Source: Echinarachnius parma (lineage: Eukaryota > Echinodermata > Echinoidea > Clypeasteroida > Echinarachniidae). From it: a DNA stretch of 64,000 bases. The translations under genes and the position numbers were made by a program. The notes under the pieces were generated by a model. The model was not told the origin of the DNA and made no database searches. It saw nothing but the letters and a program-made list of their open reading frames with translations. This document shows positions 21,707 to 33,996 of the stretch, piece after piece (within the stretch, counting starts at the first letter, position 1; the number at the start of each line of letters is the position of its first letter). The stretch covers positions 1-64,000 of the forward strand of contig JBAMJV010008065.1 in assembly GCA_037951105.1 (NCBI GenBank), written 5' to 3'.

Positions 21707-22243
21707 AAGGGGTAGTTTAGTTTTGGTAGAGAGGGCGCTGCGCATCACAAATTTTTTTGTGAGATAATGAAAAACTGAGCGTCGAATTTGAGAGAACATG
21801 CAATTTTAATGGCAGAATAAACTTTATTTGGTCAAAATCGGTCCAGAAACGGCTGAAATATCAATAAATATAATTGATCTTATAATTATTTGGGGCCCAA
21901 ATAATTAGATGATTTTTTCAAAAAATTAAAAAAATGCTTACACTTTTTCAAAAGTTTTCAAAAGCGTTTTTTAAATATTTGTTGATGATCTATCTACTTA
22001 ATCATTATTTCAATAGAACATCACATGCATTATTTTGTATAAAAAATGGTTGAAACCAATGCCTTTTTAGAAAGCGCCCTCTTGTGTTTTAATGGCTCTT
22101 TTTGAATGATAACAGGCTTTTTACTTAGTCGTTTGTAATTTTGTATACCTTTCGAGCATGGTGGAGTAATAACTATTAGTTTATAATGTTACTGTCCAGG
22201 TTTGGTTACTAAAGTTCAGCCTTACCAAAACTGTACTACCCCT
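21707..22243. mobile_element. TTAA-flanked MITE, copy 1
   Basis: 537 bp with inverted ends AGGGGTAGTTTAGTTTTGG and CCAAAACTGTACTACCCCT, flanked by TTAA on both sides (21703-21706, 22244-22247). Inner marks shared with the other copies are AGAGAGGGCGCTG and AAAGCGCCCTCTTG. TTAA targets suit piggyBac- or Kolobok-like transposases; no coding capacity. Confidence 0.85.
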
Positions 22244-22247
22244 TTAA

Positions 22248-22941
22248 TATGTAATAAGTTGGTTGTGCATAAATCATGAATTATCTGGATGTCACATTTG
22301 ATAGATTGAAGTAAGATATGTAAATACATTGTACATTAATTCGTAATTTATCAAATGATGTACAGTATATTTGAATATTGCTGAGATATTATTCATGTAT
22401 CAATGTATGTAGGCGCGCATTATAGTGGGCACATTTTCTGTATTTCTTTAATTTTCGAAGGATTTCTCCTTGATGGTGTATTGCTTATGTCAAATTGTCC
22501 CCTGTGCTACCCCCCCCCCCCCCCCCCCCTATCCCTTAGCTACACACTTGAGTAAAACTGTATAATACAAAAAATAAAAAGTTATGTACAAAATTGCACA
22601 CTTCATGTTAACATGACATGATATCATTACAATCAAATAGCACTACCTCTATCGATATGTGTTAATCTTACAGGGTTCAAGTATCATGTATACATCAGGT
22701 GTACCTTTTTAAATGTGTAAAATATAAGAACATTTTGAGACTCTGATAAGATTATTAATTTTGCTGAAAAGTTATGATTAAATGATTTCATGAGAAGAAT
22801 TCACCTTTAGCAGTTTAGTATGGAATATTCGTATGCATATTGATTTACATAGAAATAAGAACGATAACGTTTTGGATATGACGCTAGAACTTTGAACTTT
22901 TCAGAAGTTGTTAATTAGACGTATTCATGTTTTGTGTGCGC
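22248..22941. other. AT-rich intergenic sequence
   Basis: No gene. A run of 19 C lies at about 22510-22528. The last 8 bp (22934-22941) are the target duplication of the next element. Confidence 0.5.
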
Positions 22942-23042
22942 CATGGGCGTCGATCCGTAATTGATACCCATTCATCAGGGGGGATGATCTATTCATTCAT
23001 CCCCCCTGATGAATAGGTATTACGTAAGTATCGACGCCCATG
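22942..23042. mobile_element. 101-bp hAT-like MITE
   Basis: The ends CATGGGCGTCGAT and ATCGACGCCCATG are perfect 13-bp inverted repeats, flanked by the identical 8-bp duplication GTGTGCGC (22934-22941, 23043-23050). The centre is itself a palindrome (TTCATCAGGGGGGATGA against TCATCCCCCCTGATGAA). This is the smallest and cleanest member of the family whose larger members are at 20399 and 30551. Confidence 0.9.
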
Positions 23043-23050
23043 GTGTGCGC

Positions 23051-24347
23051 TTTATAAAATCATGCGAAATGAAATTTTAAACAAACTAAAACAAATATCA
23101 CTTGAAGTGTTGCTGTACTTATAAGGGTTTGCATCCTATACCACAACTGCCACCTTAAGCCCTTGTCACATATTACCAGATATCGTTAACGGACGCCCGA
23201 TGGAGAGCAAGATTTTCAATCCGTTCGTCTCCGTTTCTTGTCTGCTTCTTGTTCGGCGAATGCGTAATTTTTCAGGCGATGTACATTGTTCGAAGTACGG
23301 GTGAATGTTTTATGCATGAAACAATGGAGACGAATTTCACCACCGATTAATTTGATTTCGCAAACTTTCTTTTCGTTTACGATATATGGTGATATGTGAC
23401 AACACAAGTCTAGCAGGAATAATTTTTTCAAGAAAGGAATGAACACAAATAGATGTTAACTCAAAAACAGCAAAGCTGCATGTTTTTTTTTATTTCATTT
23501 GGACATTGGCAAGCAGGTGACTTTGCATAGAAAAGTGCTTATAGATAAACATGATAAAGGTACATGGATAACATTAGTAAAACAACTTGCAAAATTGATA
23601 ATAAGTTGTGTTTTTTACAAGCCTTCTTTCAGAGCAAAATTGAAAGCCAGATAATTGCAGCCGCTTTTCTTATATTGCAATAAGTTCTTTTCTTCATGTC
23701 AAATAAAACAATGTCAAACAATACATATATGAAATTCCTTTGAGTTATATTGTAAACTGTAAAAACAAGTAAACTAACGTATACCTTTAACATTTCATAT
23801 TTTAAGAATAAAAGTCGTAAGTAATTATTGATTTTATGATATGTACGTGCCATAATTTCACGCATTACTACAAATATAGACACAGATTCATATTAAATTG
23901 AGAAATGTAAGAATGACTACTCTTACGGGTACCCACAAATATAACATACTTTAAAACACAACATTTTGCTTTACAAAAGATAATGACAATTCTATCAAGG
24001 TCAAAGTTATTAACAGTATAGAACGCAATGTTGCACTCTACCTAAAGCTGCAACTTATGCGACAATTTATGTTTGGAAACATTAATTATTCGCATTAACA
24101 TATTACTCAGTTTTAGCATTGTACTCAAGTGCTTTAAAAGGTATTCTTAAGCTTAGTTGTATAATAAGAAACAAACATACTAACTAAATCTAATTAACGA
24201 CTTTATCATATTAAAGGTTACTACTTTGGTTATTATTTGCATATTTCTAGATGATAAATATCATACGAAATATTTTGGCATAAGACTAAATTATTGTCAA
24301 GCAAAATATACAAAATACAATGTAAATGTAATAACACATTGACATCA
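23051..24347. other. AT-rich intergenic sequence
   Basis: No coding region, RNA gene or repeat is recognised. Open frames on either strand are short, rich in Lys, Ile and Asn, and have no domain signature. Confidence 0.5.
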
Positions 24348-24351
24348 TTAA

Positions 24352-24900
24352 AGGACAATGAAACCCATGCAAACTGTTGTTTTTACAAACTTGAATAGAA
24401 TAGGAGGAATACTCTCTGAATGTTAGAGCATAATCGGGCCAGAAACAAGAAAACTATGGCCCTTTAAAGATGTTCATTTATTTGTATGGGAACTGAAATT
24501 GGTAACACACCCTGATACGTTTGTGGACTACTCCCCATATTTTCTGTACACAATTAATGTTCCCATTTTTTTCTTTTTCTTCATATAGTCACATTTGCCG
24601 TTTACCCAAACTGATATGTTGTGTATAAATGTATTATACAAAACATATGTTAAACTTAAACGAAAGGTAAACATATTTTGAGAAAATAGAACAAATTATA
24701 ATTTTGTTTTACAAAGCTTATGGGGAGTTGTAGTCCACAACTTTGCCAGAGTGCGTTGCCAATTTAGTCACTTGTAGAAATAAATGGATATTTCCATAGC
24801 TTCCTTACTTCTTGGACGATTGTGCTCAAACTTTTGCGACTAGTAATCATATTTAGTGTCTTATACTACAAACAACGATTTGTCCGGATTTCATTTTCCT
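24352..24900. mobile_element. TTAA-flanked MITE of a second family
   Basis: 549 bp with inverted ends AGGACAATGAAACCC and (complement of right) AGGAAAATGAAATCC, flanked by TTAA at 24348-24351 and 24901-24904. The arms stay alignable inward (TTGTGGACTAC...CCCCATA in both). No coding frame. Confidence 0.7.
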
Positions 24901-24904
24901 TTAA

Positions 24905-25616
24905 AAAGGTAGACCATAATGCCTGTTGTCATCGAATTTACCACTGTCATTGAACTAAAGAACTTGAAATCTTCATTAATTTACCAATTTATATCAATAT
25001 GTATTTTCTCTCAGGGGGCTGTTTAATGAATAATTTATTTATGAGGACATGACAAATAAAGGGTAATATAATTTTAATAATAACAATACCTATGTGATTT
25101 AAAAGACAATGTAAGATACGCTTTGTTGGATTAAGTTGAAATATCCCAAAATACATCGGATTATAATACAAAGTGGTTTTAAATATTATTTTTGATGACT
25201 TTCATATGAATCATTATTTTTAGCAGACAAGACAGCACTTTCACAATATTTGATTTAAAAAGCACTCGGTACTTTTAGGTGTCTAGAGAGCGCCCTTTTG
25301 TGATAACGGCTACTTTTTAAATCAAAACAACCTTTTAACTTAGATGTTTATTTGTTGTTCTACTATTCGAACATTGATGAGTTATAAATTTGAATCAAAT
25401 TGTGCAAGTTAAGTTACTAAAAATTAAGTTTGAACAGAATTGTACTATCCCTTTAAGTCCTCCTATGTAACATACATTGTAAATGTCGTTATCGTTATAA
25501 AATTTATTTTACACAAATTCAGAGCCGTCTTGAACATCATTTTGGTGGAGCTGAACAGAATTACACTGCTTAGATAAATCCTGAATATAAACATTAAATT
25601 TATAAGTAAACAGAGA
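24905..25616. other. AT-rich sequence with a diverged MITE half
   Basis: The part from about 25250 to 25456 resembles the right half of the AGGGGTAG MITEs (AGAGAGCGCCCTTTTGTG ... TGTACTATCCCTTTAA). Nothing else is recognised. Confidence 0.5.
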
Positions 25617-25620
25617 TTAA

Positions 25621-26155
25621 AGGGGTAGTTTAGTTTTGGTAGAGAGGGCGCTGCACATCGCAATTTTTTGGTGAGGTAATTAAAAAATGAGTGTCAAATT
25701 TGAGAGAACATGCAATTTTAATGGCAGAATAAACTTTATTTGGTCGAAATCGGCCCACAAACGGCTGAAATATCAATAAATGTATCTGATCTTATAATTA
25801 TTTGGGGCCCAAATAATTAACGGTTTTTTCAAAAAATTCAAAAAATGCTTCCACTTTCTCAAAAAATTTCAAAAGTGTTATTTAAGTAGTTGTTGATGTT
25901 CTCTCTATAAAATCAGTCTGGTAATAAAACATCACATGCATTATTGTCTATGGAAAATGGTTGAAACTGACGCCTTTAAAAAAGCGCCCTCTCGTGATCA
26001 AAATGGCTCTTTTTGAATGATAACATGCTTTTTACTTAGTCATTTTGCAAGTTTGTATACTTTTCGAGCATAGTGGAGTTATTACTATTAGTTTTGAAGG
26101 TTATTGTCCAGGTTTGGTTACTAAAGTTCAGCCTTACCAAAACTAAACTACCCCT
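25621..26155. mobile_element. TTAA-flanked MITE, copy 2
   Basis: 535 bp, ends AGGGGTAGTTTAGTTTTGG and CCAAAACTAAACTACCCCT (the best preserved inverted repeat of the family), flanked by TTAA at 25617-25620 and 26156-26159. Same inner sequence as copy 1. Confidence 0.88.
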
Positions 26156-26159
26156 TTAA

Positions 26160-26589
26160 AAACATGTATATACATGCACATAAAATTGATAAAAAGCATA
26201 GTAAAAACTATGTACAGTTTAAAAGTTCCCAGAGTCTGAGAACTGGAGTACCCTCAGTGGATCCTGCTAAGATACATAATTATTGAGAATAAAAAATAAA
26301 TAGAGTTAAATGAAAATTAATACATGTACATACAAACACAGTTAACCATGTGTACAGTTGACACGTTCCCAGACATGAACAAAATTAGTAATTTAATGTT
26401 GATAAAAAATAACAAAACAAAGAAATAAGGTAAGTACAACAATAACAAAAAAGAAGGAATACTGGTCAAACACTAGAAAGGGTTATACATATTTCATGAA
26501 TACTGTTGAAATATAAACAAAGTTACAGTCATGATATTTGCATAAGTAGAGTTCTTCCCTAGCCAGTTTTCTGCACATAAGGCGGCGCC
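26160..26589. other. AT-rich intergenic sequence
   Basis: No feature recognised. Confidence 0.5.
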
Positions 26590-26817
26590 TATCTCAGATT
26601 CATTAGCCCGAGGCCACACGCCTATAAATGTAGCCAATGCTACAGAAGGGGGACAGTCCTCTGGTAACTCGTGTGCTTAGCTTTCCCTTCTCCATTCTAT
26701 TAAATGTATAGCGCCTGGCTAGAATTATTTTTAAAGACTGTGGTATGATTCGGTCTGGGTTCGAACCCGGGACCTCTCGTGCATGAGGCACTGTAACCGC
26801 TAAGCCACCATGCTCGG
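26590..26817 (-). repeat. tRNA-derived SINE
   Basis: On the - strand the head (26817 to about 26745) reads like a tRNA: GTGGCTTAGCGGTTA (A box) and GGTCCCGGGTTCGAACCC (B box with T-arm) at the expected spacing. An unrelated body follows, with GCGCTATACATTTAATAGAA. The acceptor stem does not pair well, and the fused body shows this is a SINE and not a tRNA gene. Confidence 0.75.
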
Positions 26818-28634
26818 TAATTTGCATGATTTAACCTAGGTAAATATTTGATAAAATTGAAAATAAAAGCCAAACACTGATTCAACTGTCCCTTATGGTA
26901 CTGATCTCAGGGGTACCCATGACAAGGATCACTATCAAATTTCACAAGTTCACTTGGAGGTGAATCACAGTCAGATATAAATTCCTATACGCTGTACTAT
27001 CACGTGGATGTAAAACCAATCAAAACACTCACCCCAAGTTCAGAAAAATTTCTTTATTGTGTACATTTAGGAGATGTAATATGAATGAATCAATGGTTAG
27101 GTACATAGGTTACCATTTCACAAACATTTATATATCTTGCATGATCAAAGCTGTAAAACGTTATGATGATTATTATACTATGACAAAACACGTAAAGCTG
27201 ACAAATTAACATTCATACATTTACCAATTTTCAACATACATTTATAGTATATTAGGTACTAATAGTCTGGAAGATGATTGCTACAATAATATCTAAGCCC
27301 GAGTGAGTGATGTTATTGTAATGCCTTGTGTCCATTAGATGGTTGCATGCTCAAATAGATACTAAAAGTATTGCGAGTGAACATTATTGAACCGTATAAT
27401 ATGTACAGAGTGACGGAATCAATGTATATGCACATCAATTTTAAAATAATTTATATAAATGCAACATCTTGTTAAAGTGAAAAGAACTGCTTTGTTCTAA
27501 ACCGTGTACATTTTTTTTTTTTTAACAACTAACAATGTAAGTTACGGTGCAGTTTTCATTCAAATAACAGCCGTTCAGCACAGTAGCAAATTTGACATAC
27601 CTTAATTAACCCAAAAGGTTTTGTTTTTAATGTGAATTTAATTGTGTTTTTAAAGACACATTCAATAGAAAGATTATAGTTATACATTTAGAATATAAAA
27701 TATAAAATTATTAGTATATATTAATTACACAAACTTATCAGCTGCATAAATAAATTTGGCACTAACTTTATTGCATTTTGTGTAACATTTTTAAGGTCGC
27801 GTCGTATACTCAAATTGCATTATTTGTGGATATTCTAGCTGTTCTAGGCCCCGTTGCCATTGTTGTAGAAAAGAGTTGCAATTGGTTGTAAAGTTGAAAC
27901 TCATTATGAAACGCGCCCATGGACGTTTTTCTATCAAACTAATGTTGCTGTGTTTTTAAAGTGATGTTGCATATTCTTATTCTTACATCTAGATTTTGCT
28001 CGCAAACATATTTCCTGAGCGCAATCTCAACCAAATAAGTGCTAATATATATATCTGCATACCATATACGTGCCCCCGCCCCCCCCCCCCCCCCCACTCA
28101 GTATTATTTATGGTTCGCTCGTTCCCTCCCTTTGAAAGCACCCCCCTATCACAGGAGTGCTAACATTTCTGAAACCCCCCCCCCCCCCCCCCCTTCGCCG
28201 GCTTTTTGCAGGCTTTTCCTGCCTTGGAGACGCACCTAAATCCGGAACACTGCTCAATGTACCCCCTTATCTCAGGTGAGCTAGCAGGAGTTTCAGGAAT
28301 TATTTCAAATAATGTAAACAAAGATACTTTATAACCCCCTTTTTAATTGTGTTTTTAGGAGTTCAAAGAGAGAGAGAGAGAGAACAAGAACACCCCCTTT
28401 TTAAAGAAATCTTTTGGTAAAAAGTCAAATACACCTCCCTTTTTTTACAATTCTCTGGCCGGACTTTGTCGCGCGAAACGTACCCCTTTACCGGAGATTT
28501 AGGGAACAGCATGCGGCCCCCCCCCCCCCCCGACCCTGGAGGGGGCAGGGGGGGGGGGCGGGATACGTGCGAATATGCTGTACATTTTAGAGGTTGTTGT
28601 ATGTTCCCTTTCATTATTAAGCCACGATCGGCAG
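26818..28634. other. 3' flank of receptor gene B
   Basis: AT-rich with several C runs (about 28078-28096, 28177-28192) and a GA repeat (28365-28383). The 28500-28560 segment CCCC...GACCCTGGAGGGGG is a G/C palindrome in the 3' untranslated region of gene B. Candidate polyadenylation signals on the - strand (complement of TTTATT) lie near 27770 and 27050. No gene is seen. Confidence 0.5.
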
Positions 28635-30459
28635 TCAGTGCGTACTCTGCTCCAGCGTGTAGTACAATGGCTGAGGATCTGTTTCATCCAAAAGTCTACT
28701 CACCTTCCCCGCAAAAACCCCTAACATATCAACAGACTCTGTGTCCGTCTTAATGTCTTTGCCATTAAGATGGTTAATATGACTTTCTGAGTGACACACA
28801 TTTTCATACGGGACGTAGAGGATGTTGGTTACCATGCCGTTGTCATTTTCGTCGGTTTCCATGGAAACGTGCTCATTTGTCTGATCAGGATGAGATTGAT
28901 TTACTGCCAGAGCAGAGAAGGAATTCAAACTTTCGAGAAAGGTTATTGACGAAGATTCGGGAATTATTTCTTCAAAGGGAAGAACCTCGTAATCATGTGC
29001 CTTCGATCCAGTGGACGTCTCTGGACGTTGTTCTGTGGGGTAGCAGTTCGGATTCCGACCATCGTTTTCCTCTTTCATGCTTCCAGAAGATTCTGTCGGT
29101 GTATTATTATTGAAGTCGGAGATGGAGTAATATTTGACTTCGGAATTTCTGCACCCTGGTTGATTGCTTCTACTGGTGGTATGAGGATACATGCAAACAT
29201 TAATTTCTGATTTTGACCAGAGGTCTGCCCTCGCCTGGCAACCCTGGGATGGCATGGGACACTCGCTCTCTTGATCATGCGGAGAATCCCCAGCAAAATT
29301 GTCGTTACTTTTTCGGGATCTTGGAAGGGTAAGAGGGTACTCTTTGGAAATCGAAAGGGGTGCAGCGGGGTACCCATTTGGAAGTGGAGGGTGTCGAGGA
29401 GGGTACTTACTTGGGACCAGAGGGGGTACAACTGGGCATACCTCGGTGATAAAAGGGGGTACAGTTTCATAGCCGGTCGTGGAAACGGTGGTGGACTTTC
29501 TATCAGCTCCTGTATCACCTATGGAATAATACGCAACTTCGGAGCGTCGATTATCCCGATGACTAACAGACCTGTCTGCCACCATCGACCTATCAACATC
29601 AAACTTTAATTCACTATATGCAGATTCATCCGATGCATTTGCTGCTGTGAAGTTGGCCGCTGGATTCTGATGTGAACGTTCGATACTGTGAAAGGACATC
29701 TCATCATTCAGAACACCGTCTTCTTGGTCTTGGGGCATTCTTCGACCTCTGTTAGGGGTTGTCGAAGCTCGCGAGGCTTGGCCCATGGTCAGGTCTTGAT
29801 CAGGGCGAGCTCCTGCAGGCGCGCCGACTCCATGAGCATTGGGATCTGAGGTTGACGGATGAGGAGTAGTTGGACTTTCGTCTCCCTCGTCACGTTCGTG
29901 GGCGCCACCTCGATGTCTTATATTCATCGCTTCGCCAAGCTGTAGTGAAGAGATGGCTTCTGCGTCCAGATCCTGGTAGATATTACCTTCAGTAGTAGAA
30001 CTCGGATTGAAGGATGTCAGGCGGGGGGAACTATCCTCATTGGAATTAGACATTGGGTCACTAGTATGTGTTACGAGACTGGGAATTGAAAGAGTGATCG
30101 GGAAATAATTTTGAAATGTAGCTTCTAGCTCCTCACGGTCATCATAAGAATCATCATCGGGGTCGTTAAGATTATTATTTTCGGACATATTATGTGAAAT
30201 ATATCTTCGAACGGGCAATGCGCTTTCGTCAGAGAACGCGTAATGATTTTCTACCGGGAGTGTATTCAGCGTTGCCAAGTTAGAGATGTCATTCCTGGTT
30301 GGTTGTCGGTATCTGGTCATCAGGCTGGTCATGTTGGTCATATGGCTGTGTGTCCCTTCTCTTCCAGATAAACTGTGGCCGGAGTGTTCATCATTGATGT
30401 GAATTGCCCCTGCAGTTCCGGGTCCTGTTGATCCGGGCTTTTTTCCCCTCCACAGAGGT
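28635..30459 (-). CDS. receptor gene B last exon: 607-residue ITIM-like cytoplasmic tail
   Basis: 1825 nt, entered in phase 2 (CTCTTACAG|A at 30459) and ending at a stop at 28635. It begins LWRGKKPGSTGPGTAG, homologous to gene A's tail, and runs 607 acidic, Ser/Thr/Asn-rich, probably disordered residues. Numbered from the Met codon at 30341, tyrosine motifs fit (S/T/I/V/L)xYxx(I/V/L): SAYSEL (Y242), VAYYSI (Y271), TGYETV (Y291, also the ITSM form TxYxxV), VKYYSI (Y404), VPYENV (Y512). Near-matches are NIYQDL (Y122), HDYEVL (Y451) and PLYYTL (Y560). A proline-rich stretch (residues 303-340) has three PL..SKYP-like units and PxxP cores. In vertebrates such motifs recruit SHP-1/SHP-2 or SAP-type SH2 proteins. 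Tail function is inferred from motifs only. Confidence 0.85.
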
Positions 30460-33400
30460 CTGTAAGAGACGCGGGAAGTTTTGAGGTAAAGATTATGAAT
30501 TCATCTTAATGGTAACACACACAACATAAAATATATTAATTCCCCAAAATCATGGGCGTCGATCACGGTGGAGGGGGGGGGGGGGGGGGGTAGTATTTGA
30601 GGTGGGGGTGGCCTGTATTGTTATCCCCCCCCCCCCCCAATATTTGTGATTCAAATATATATCAAAATATTAAAATAAAGGGACATTGCCCCCTATCATT
30701 CATTATGTGAAATTGATCTAATTTAAACCACATCTGAGAGTGCTTATCTGCCCAAATCCAAAATCTTCCTGGGGCTATGGCCCCTGGACCCCATTATAGT
30801 AATTTGATCCGGTCCCCTGTTCACATACAATCGTTATATTTCGGAACTCTCGCTATGCCCACTAAAATGTAACTTACTATTATATCTAACTATTTGATAG
30901 CTAACTATGTTTCCTTTTTGAATCTGGATCTCTTTTGTTCTATTATACAGAATCCAAAAGCTTCCGGGGGCTGCGCCCCCTGGTCCCACATTATACTCAT
31001 TTGACCATGTCCCCATTACACGTATAATAGTTTTATTCAGGAACTCTCAGCGCTATGCCCACTTAAATTGTACTAACTTTATTTCCTATTTAAATCTGGA
31101 CAACATCTTTAGTTCTGTGTATCCCCTGGCCCGCATTAAAGCTATTTGACCCTGTCCCTATTACATGTATAATAGTTTTGTTCCGGACCTCTCGCTATGC
31201 CCACTAAAATGAAGCTAATTATATATCTAACTCATAATAATACCTAACTATTTTGTTCCTATTTGAATTTGGAAAATATCTTTAGTTCTGTAACGCAAAA
31301 CTCCAAGGCTCCCAGGGGGCTCCGCCCCCTGGCCCCCATTTTAGTCATTTGACCCGGTCCTCTGTACACGTATGAAAGTTTTATTCAGGAACTCTCGCTA
31401 TGCCCACTCAAATGTAGCTAACTATATATCTATATAATTATTTAATCAAAGCTAAATATGTTCCTGTAATTTGGACAACATCTTTAGTTCAGTTAAAGAT
31501 GAATTCCAGTTTTGGGAAAGAAGCCGAATACATTTATAGTATCTTTTGTTCTATTATACAGAATCCAAAAGCTTCCGGGGGCTGCGCCCCCTGGTCCCAC
31601 ATTATACTCATTTGACCATGTCCCCATTACACGTATAATAGTTTTATTCAGGAACTCTCAGCGCTATGCCCACTTAAATTGTACTAACTTTATTTCCTAT
31701 TTAAATCTGGACAACATCTTTAGTTCTGTGTATCCCCTGGCCCGCATTAAAGCTAATTTAACCCTGTCCCCATTACATGTATAATAGTTTTGTTCCGGAC
31801 CTCTCGCTATGCCCACTAAAATGAAGCTAATTATATATCTAACTCACAATAATACCTAACTTTTTTTTTCCTATTTGAATCTGGAAAATATCTTTAGTTC
31901 TGTAACGCAAAACTCCAAGGCTCCCGGGGGCTCCGCCCCCTGGCCCCCATTTCAGTCATTTGACCCGGTCCTCTGTACACGTATGAAAGTTTTATTCAGG
32001 AACTCTCGCTATGCCCACTCAAATTTAGCTAACTATATATCTATATAATTATTTAATCAAAGCTAAATATGTTCCTGTAATTTGGACAACATCTTTAGTT
32101 CAGTTAAAGATGAATTCCAGTTTTGGGAAAGAAGTCGAATACATTTATATTGATCATTATTGTTGAATAAGTATTAAAATAGGGCTTGTGTGGTAAAATC
32201 AGAACCTAAGCATCGTTAAATACAGAAATATCGGAAGAAATCCAATATCCGCCTGTGAAATTTATAAATCCACCGCCAGTTCGGACCTGTCCACGCCGCT
32301 AGCGCTGGGGGAGATATCGACAAGCTGGGGACAAGCCCGTATATAGCGAACACCTCGTGTACTCGCACGTAGCCATTGTACGTAGCGTATGGGCGATTCC
32401 GAGTTGGCGATCTCTATCTGCAGCAGATCAAGTTATAATTTTGCAAATATATCAATTAGTAGGCGGTTTCTTGGCCAAATTTGGATAATCCTATATTAGT
32501 ACAATTATATTCTTTCACATTATTGGTAATAAGAGCTTCCATTTCTTTTTTTTGAGAGGGGGGCGTTTCCAAAACTGCCCTTACCTTTAATCAAAAATCC
32601 AAAAGCTTCCGGGGGCTCCGCCCCTGGACCCCCATTGTGATTCCATTCAGTGTTCCATCAGGGTGCTTGCAATTTGCACTTTACTTTCTTCAAATTTCTA
32701 AACAGCTCCATCCAAAAGCTTGTACCCAACTCCCCCCCCCCCCCCCCCCCGTTCATAACAAATCCTGGGCACACTGCTGGGTTGGTCGCTTCGCCCCCTC
32801 ACCGAAGATGGTCGAAATGACGTACCACCCCCCCCCCCCCCCCGCCCCCAATGGCGAGAAGAAATCGACGCCCATGCCCAACATTTATAAGTATACAAAT
32901 AAGAACCAAATTATCTTGTTGAACGAGGGTACTGGAAATCAGAGCTCTTTATAATGAGGTTCTTTACTGTGCCATATTTGACTAAAGTGTCATTAAGTTT
33001 TAACTGGGAGGTGTTATGTTTGTTTTTTAATATTATAGGTAATAATAACAGATTGGAATTATGTTTATAAGTAAATGATCTTTGTATATGAATTATATGG
33101 TTATTCAATCAGTTATCATGGTTATTATTGCCGTTTGAACCTATATAAAACATACAAGATAATTATCTTTATGTCCTCCATTTTTCCTCCCTCGATATTG
33201 ATCCTGACAACGAAACACTAAGATAATGCATAATTCTGTTTTTTAGTTTTTTTCGAATTTATTCAAGGAATACTTGCCTATGAGTCCAGCAAGAGAGTTT
33301 GCTGGTGTTAAGTGCAGGTTAGGAGGTTTGTGACAGAATGTCCGTTTCCTGGCAAAACAAAATGTGAGTTGTGATTGTTAGTCAAAAGTGCTGATTTTAA

Positions 33401-33896
33401 CATTAAAATAAGTTCATTTTTGCAGTTCCGTGGATGTTGTGATATTCGGTGCAAATTTAGACATCCAGAGGTTATGACGTATGCTTTTAATTTCATTAAA
33501 ACATGGTTTTGTATCAGAAATGTATATAAACTGTAAATAATAAATTAAAAAATCAAATTCTACCAATATTCATTGAAACCTGATTTAACAGAACATGTTT
33601 AGTAAAAGAGGTTATCATAAAGGAATCTCTAAAATACGTATAAACTAAAAAATAATTACTGGGCGTTACATTGTGGCAAAATAATGCAATAAATAATTAA
33701 TGGTTAGCATGTTATTACATTATAAAATGTCTTATGTAAAATAATCGCCATGGCAAACATAATTTTAAAATGTTTGTGTTGTTAAATCCGAGAAAATGCT
33801 TAATCTATTCTTAAAAATATAATTTGTGCGAAATTAAGAAAAGTGATAGAAAATAAGATATTACTATTACAAATGAAAGTTGTTATGAAATATTAC
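30460..33896 (-). other. gene B intron before the tail exon
   Basis: Donor GG|GTAATA at 33897/33896 and acceptor TTACAG at 30460. Most of it is the hAT-like element 30551-32876. The rest is AT-rich with nothing recognised. Confidence 0.65.
30551..32876. mobile_element. 2.3-kb hAT-like non-autonomous element
   Basis: The ends CATGGGCGTCGAT and ATCGACGCCCATG are perfect inverted repeats. The flanks CCCAAAAT (30543-30550) and CCCAACAT (32877-32884) match at seven of eight, an old 8-bp duplication. Inside is a 611-bp tandem duplication (30931-31541 and 31542-about 32150) carrying GGGGGCTGCGCCCCCTGG and CTCTCGCTATGCCCACT words, and C/G tracts near both ends. No transposase frame is seen. It sits in the intron between the TM and tail exons of gene B. 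Confidence 0.85.
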
Positions 33897-33996
33897 CCTC
33901 TTCGCCGTATTACAAATGCAGATATAAGAAGAATACATATCACACAGACTGGTATCACGACTGCCACAGTGACTGTCGTTATTCCTCTGTCTTGGC
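33897..33996 (-). CDS. receptor gene B transmembrane exon
   Basis: 100 nt, phase 1 in (TTTCATTTCAG|GC at 33996) and phase 2 out (GG|GTAATA). It encodes QDRGITTVTVAVVIPVCVIC and then ILLISAFVIRRRG, an uncharged hydrophobic helix closed by arginines. It aligns with gene A's exon (shared RG, T, CVICI, ISA) with one extra codon and isoleucine where A has lysine. It anchors the receptor with the long tail in the cytoplasm. Confidence 0.82.

Noticed and set aside
26745-26817. Possible tRNA gene
   Set aside because: A and B boxes are good but the acceptor stem does not pair and a SINE body follows; scored as a SINE.
28363-28753. Frames with glycine/proline runs near the end of gene B
   Set aside because: Derived from a G/C palindrome in the 3' untranslated region; partly antisense to the tail exon.
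28877-29609. Frames on the + strand and a second - frame over the tail exon
   Set aside because: Shadows of the 607-residue tail frame, which is supported by splice phase and homology with gene A.
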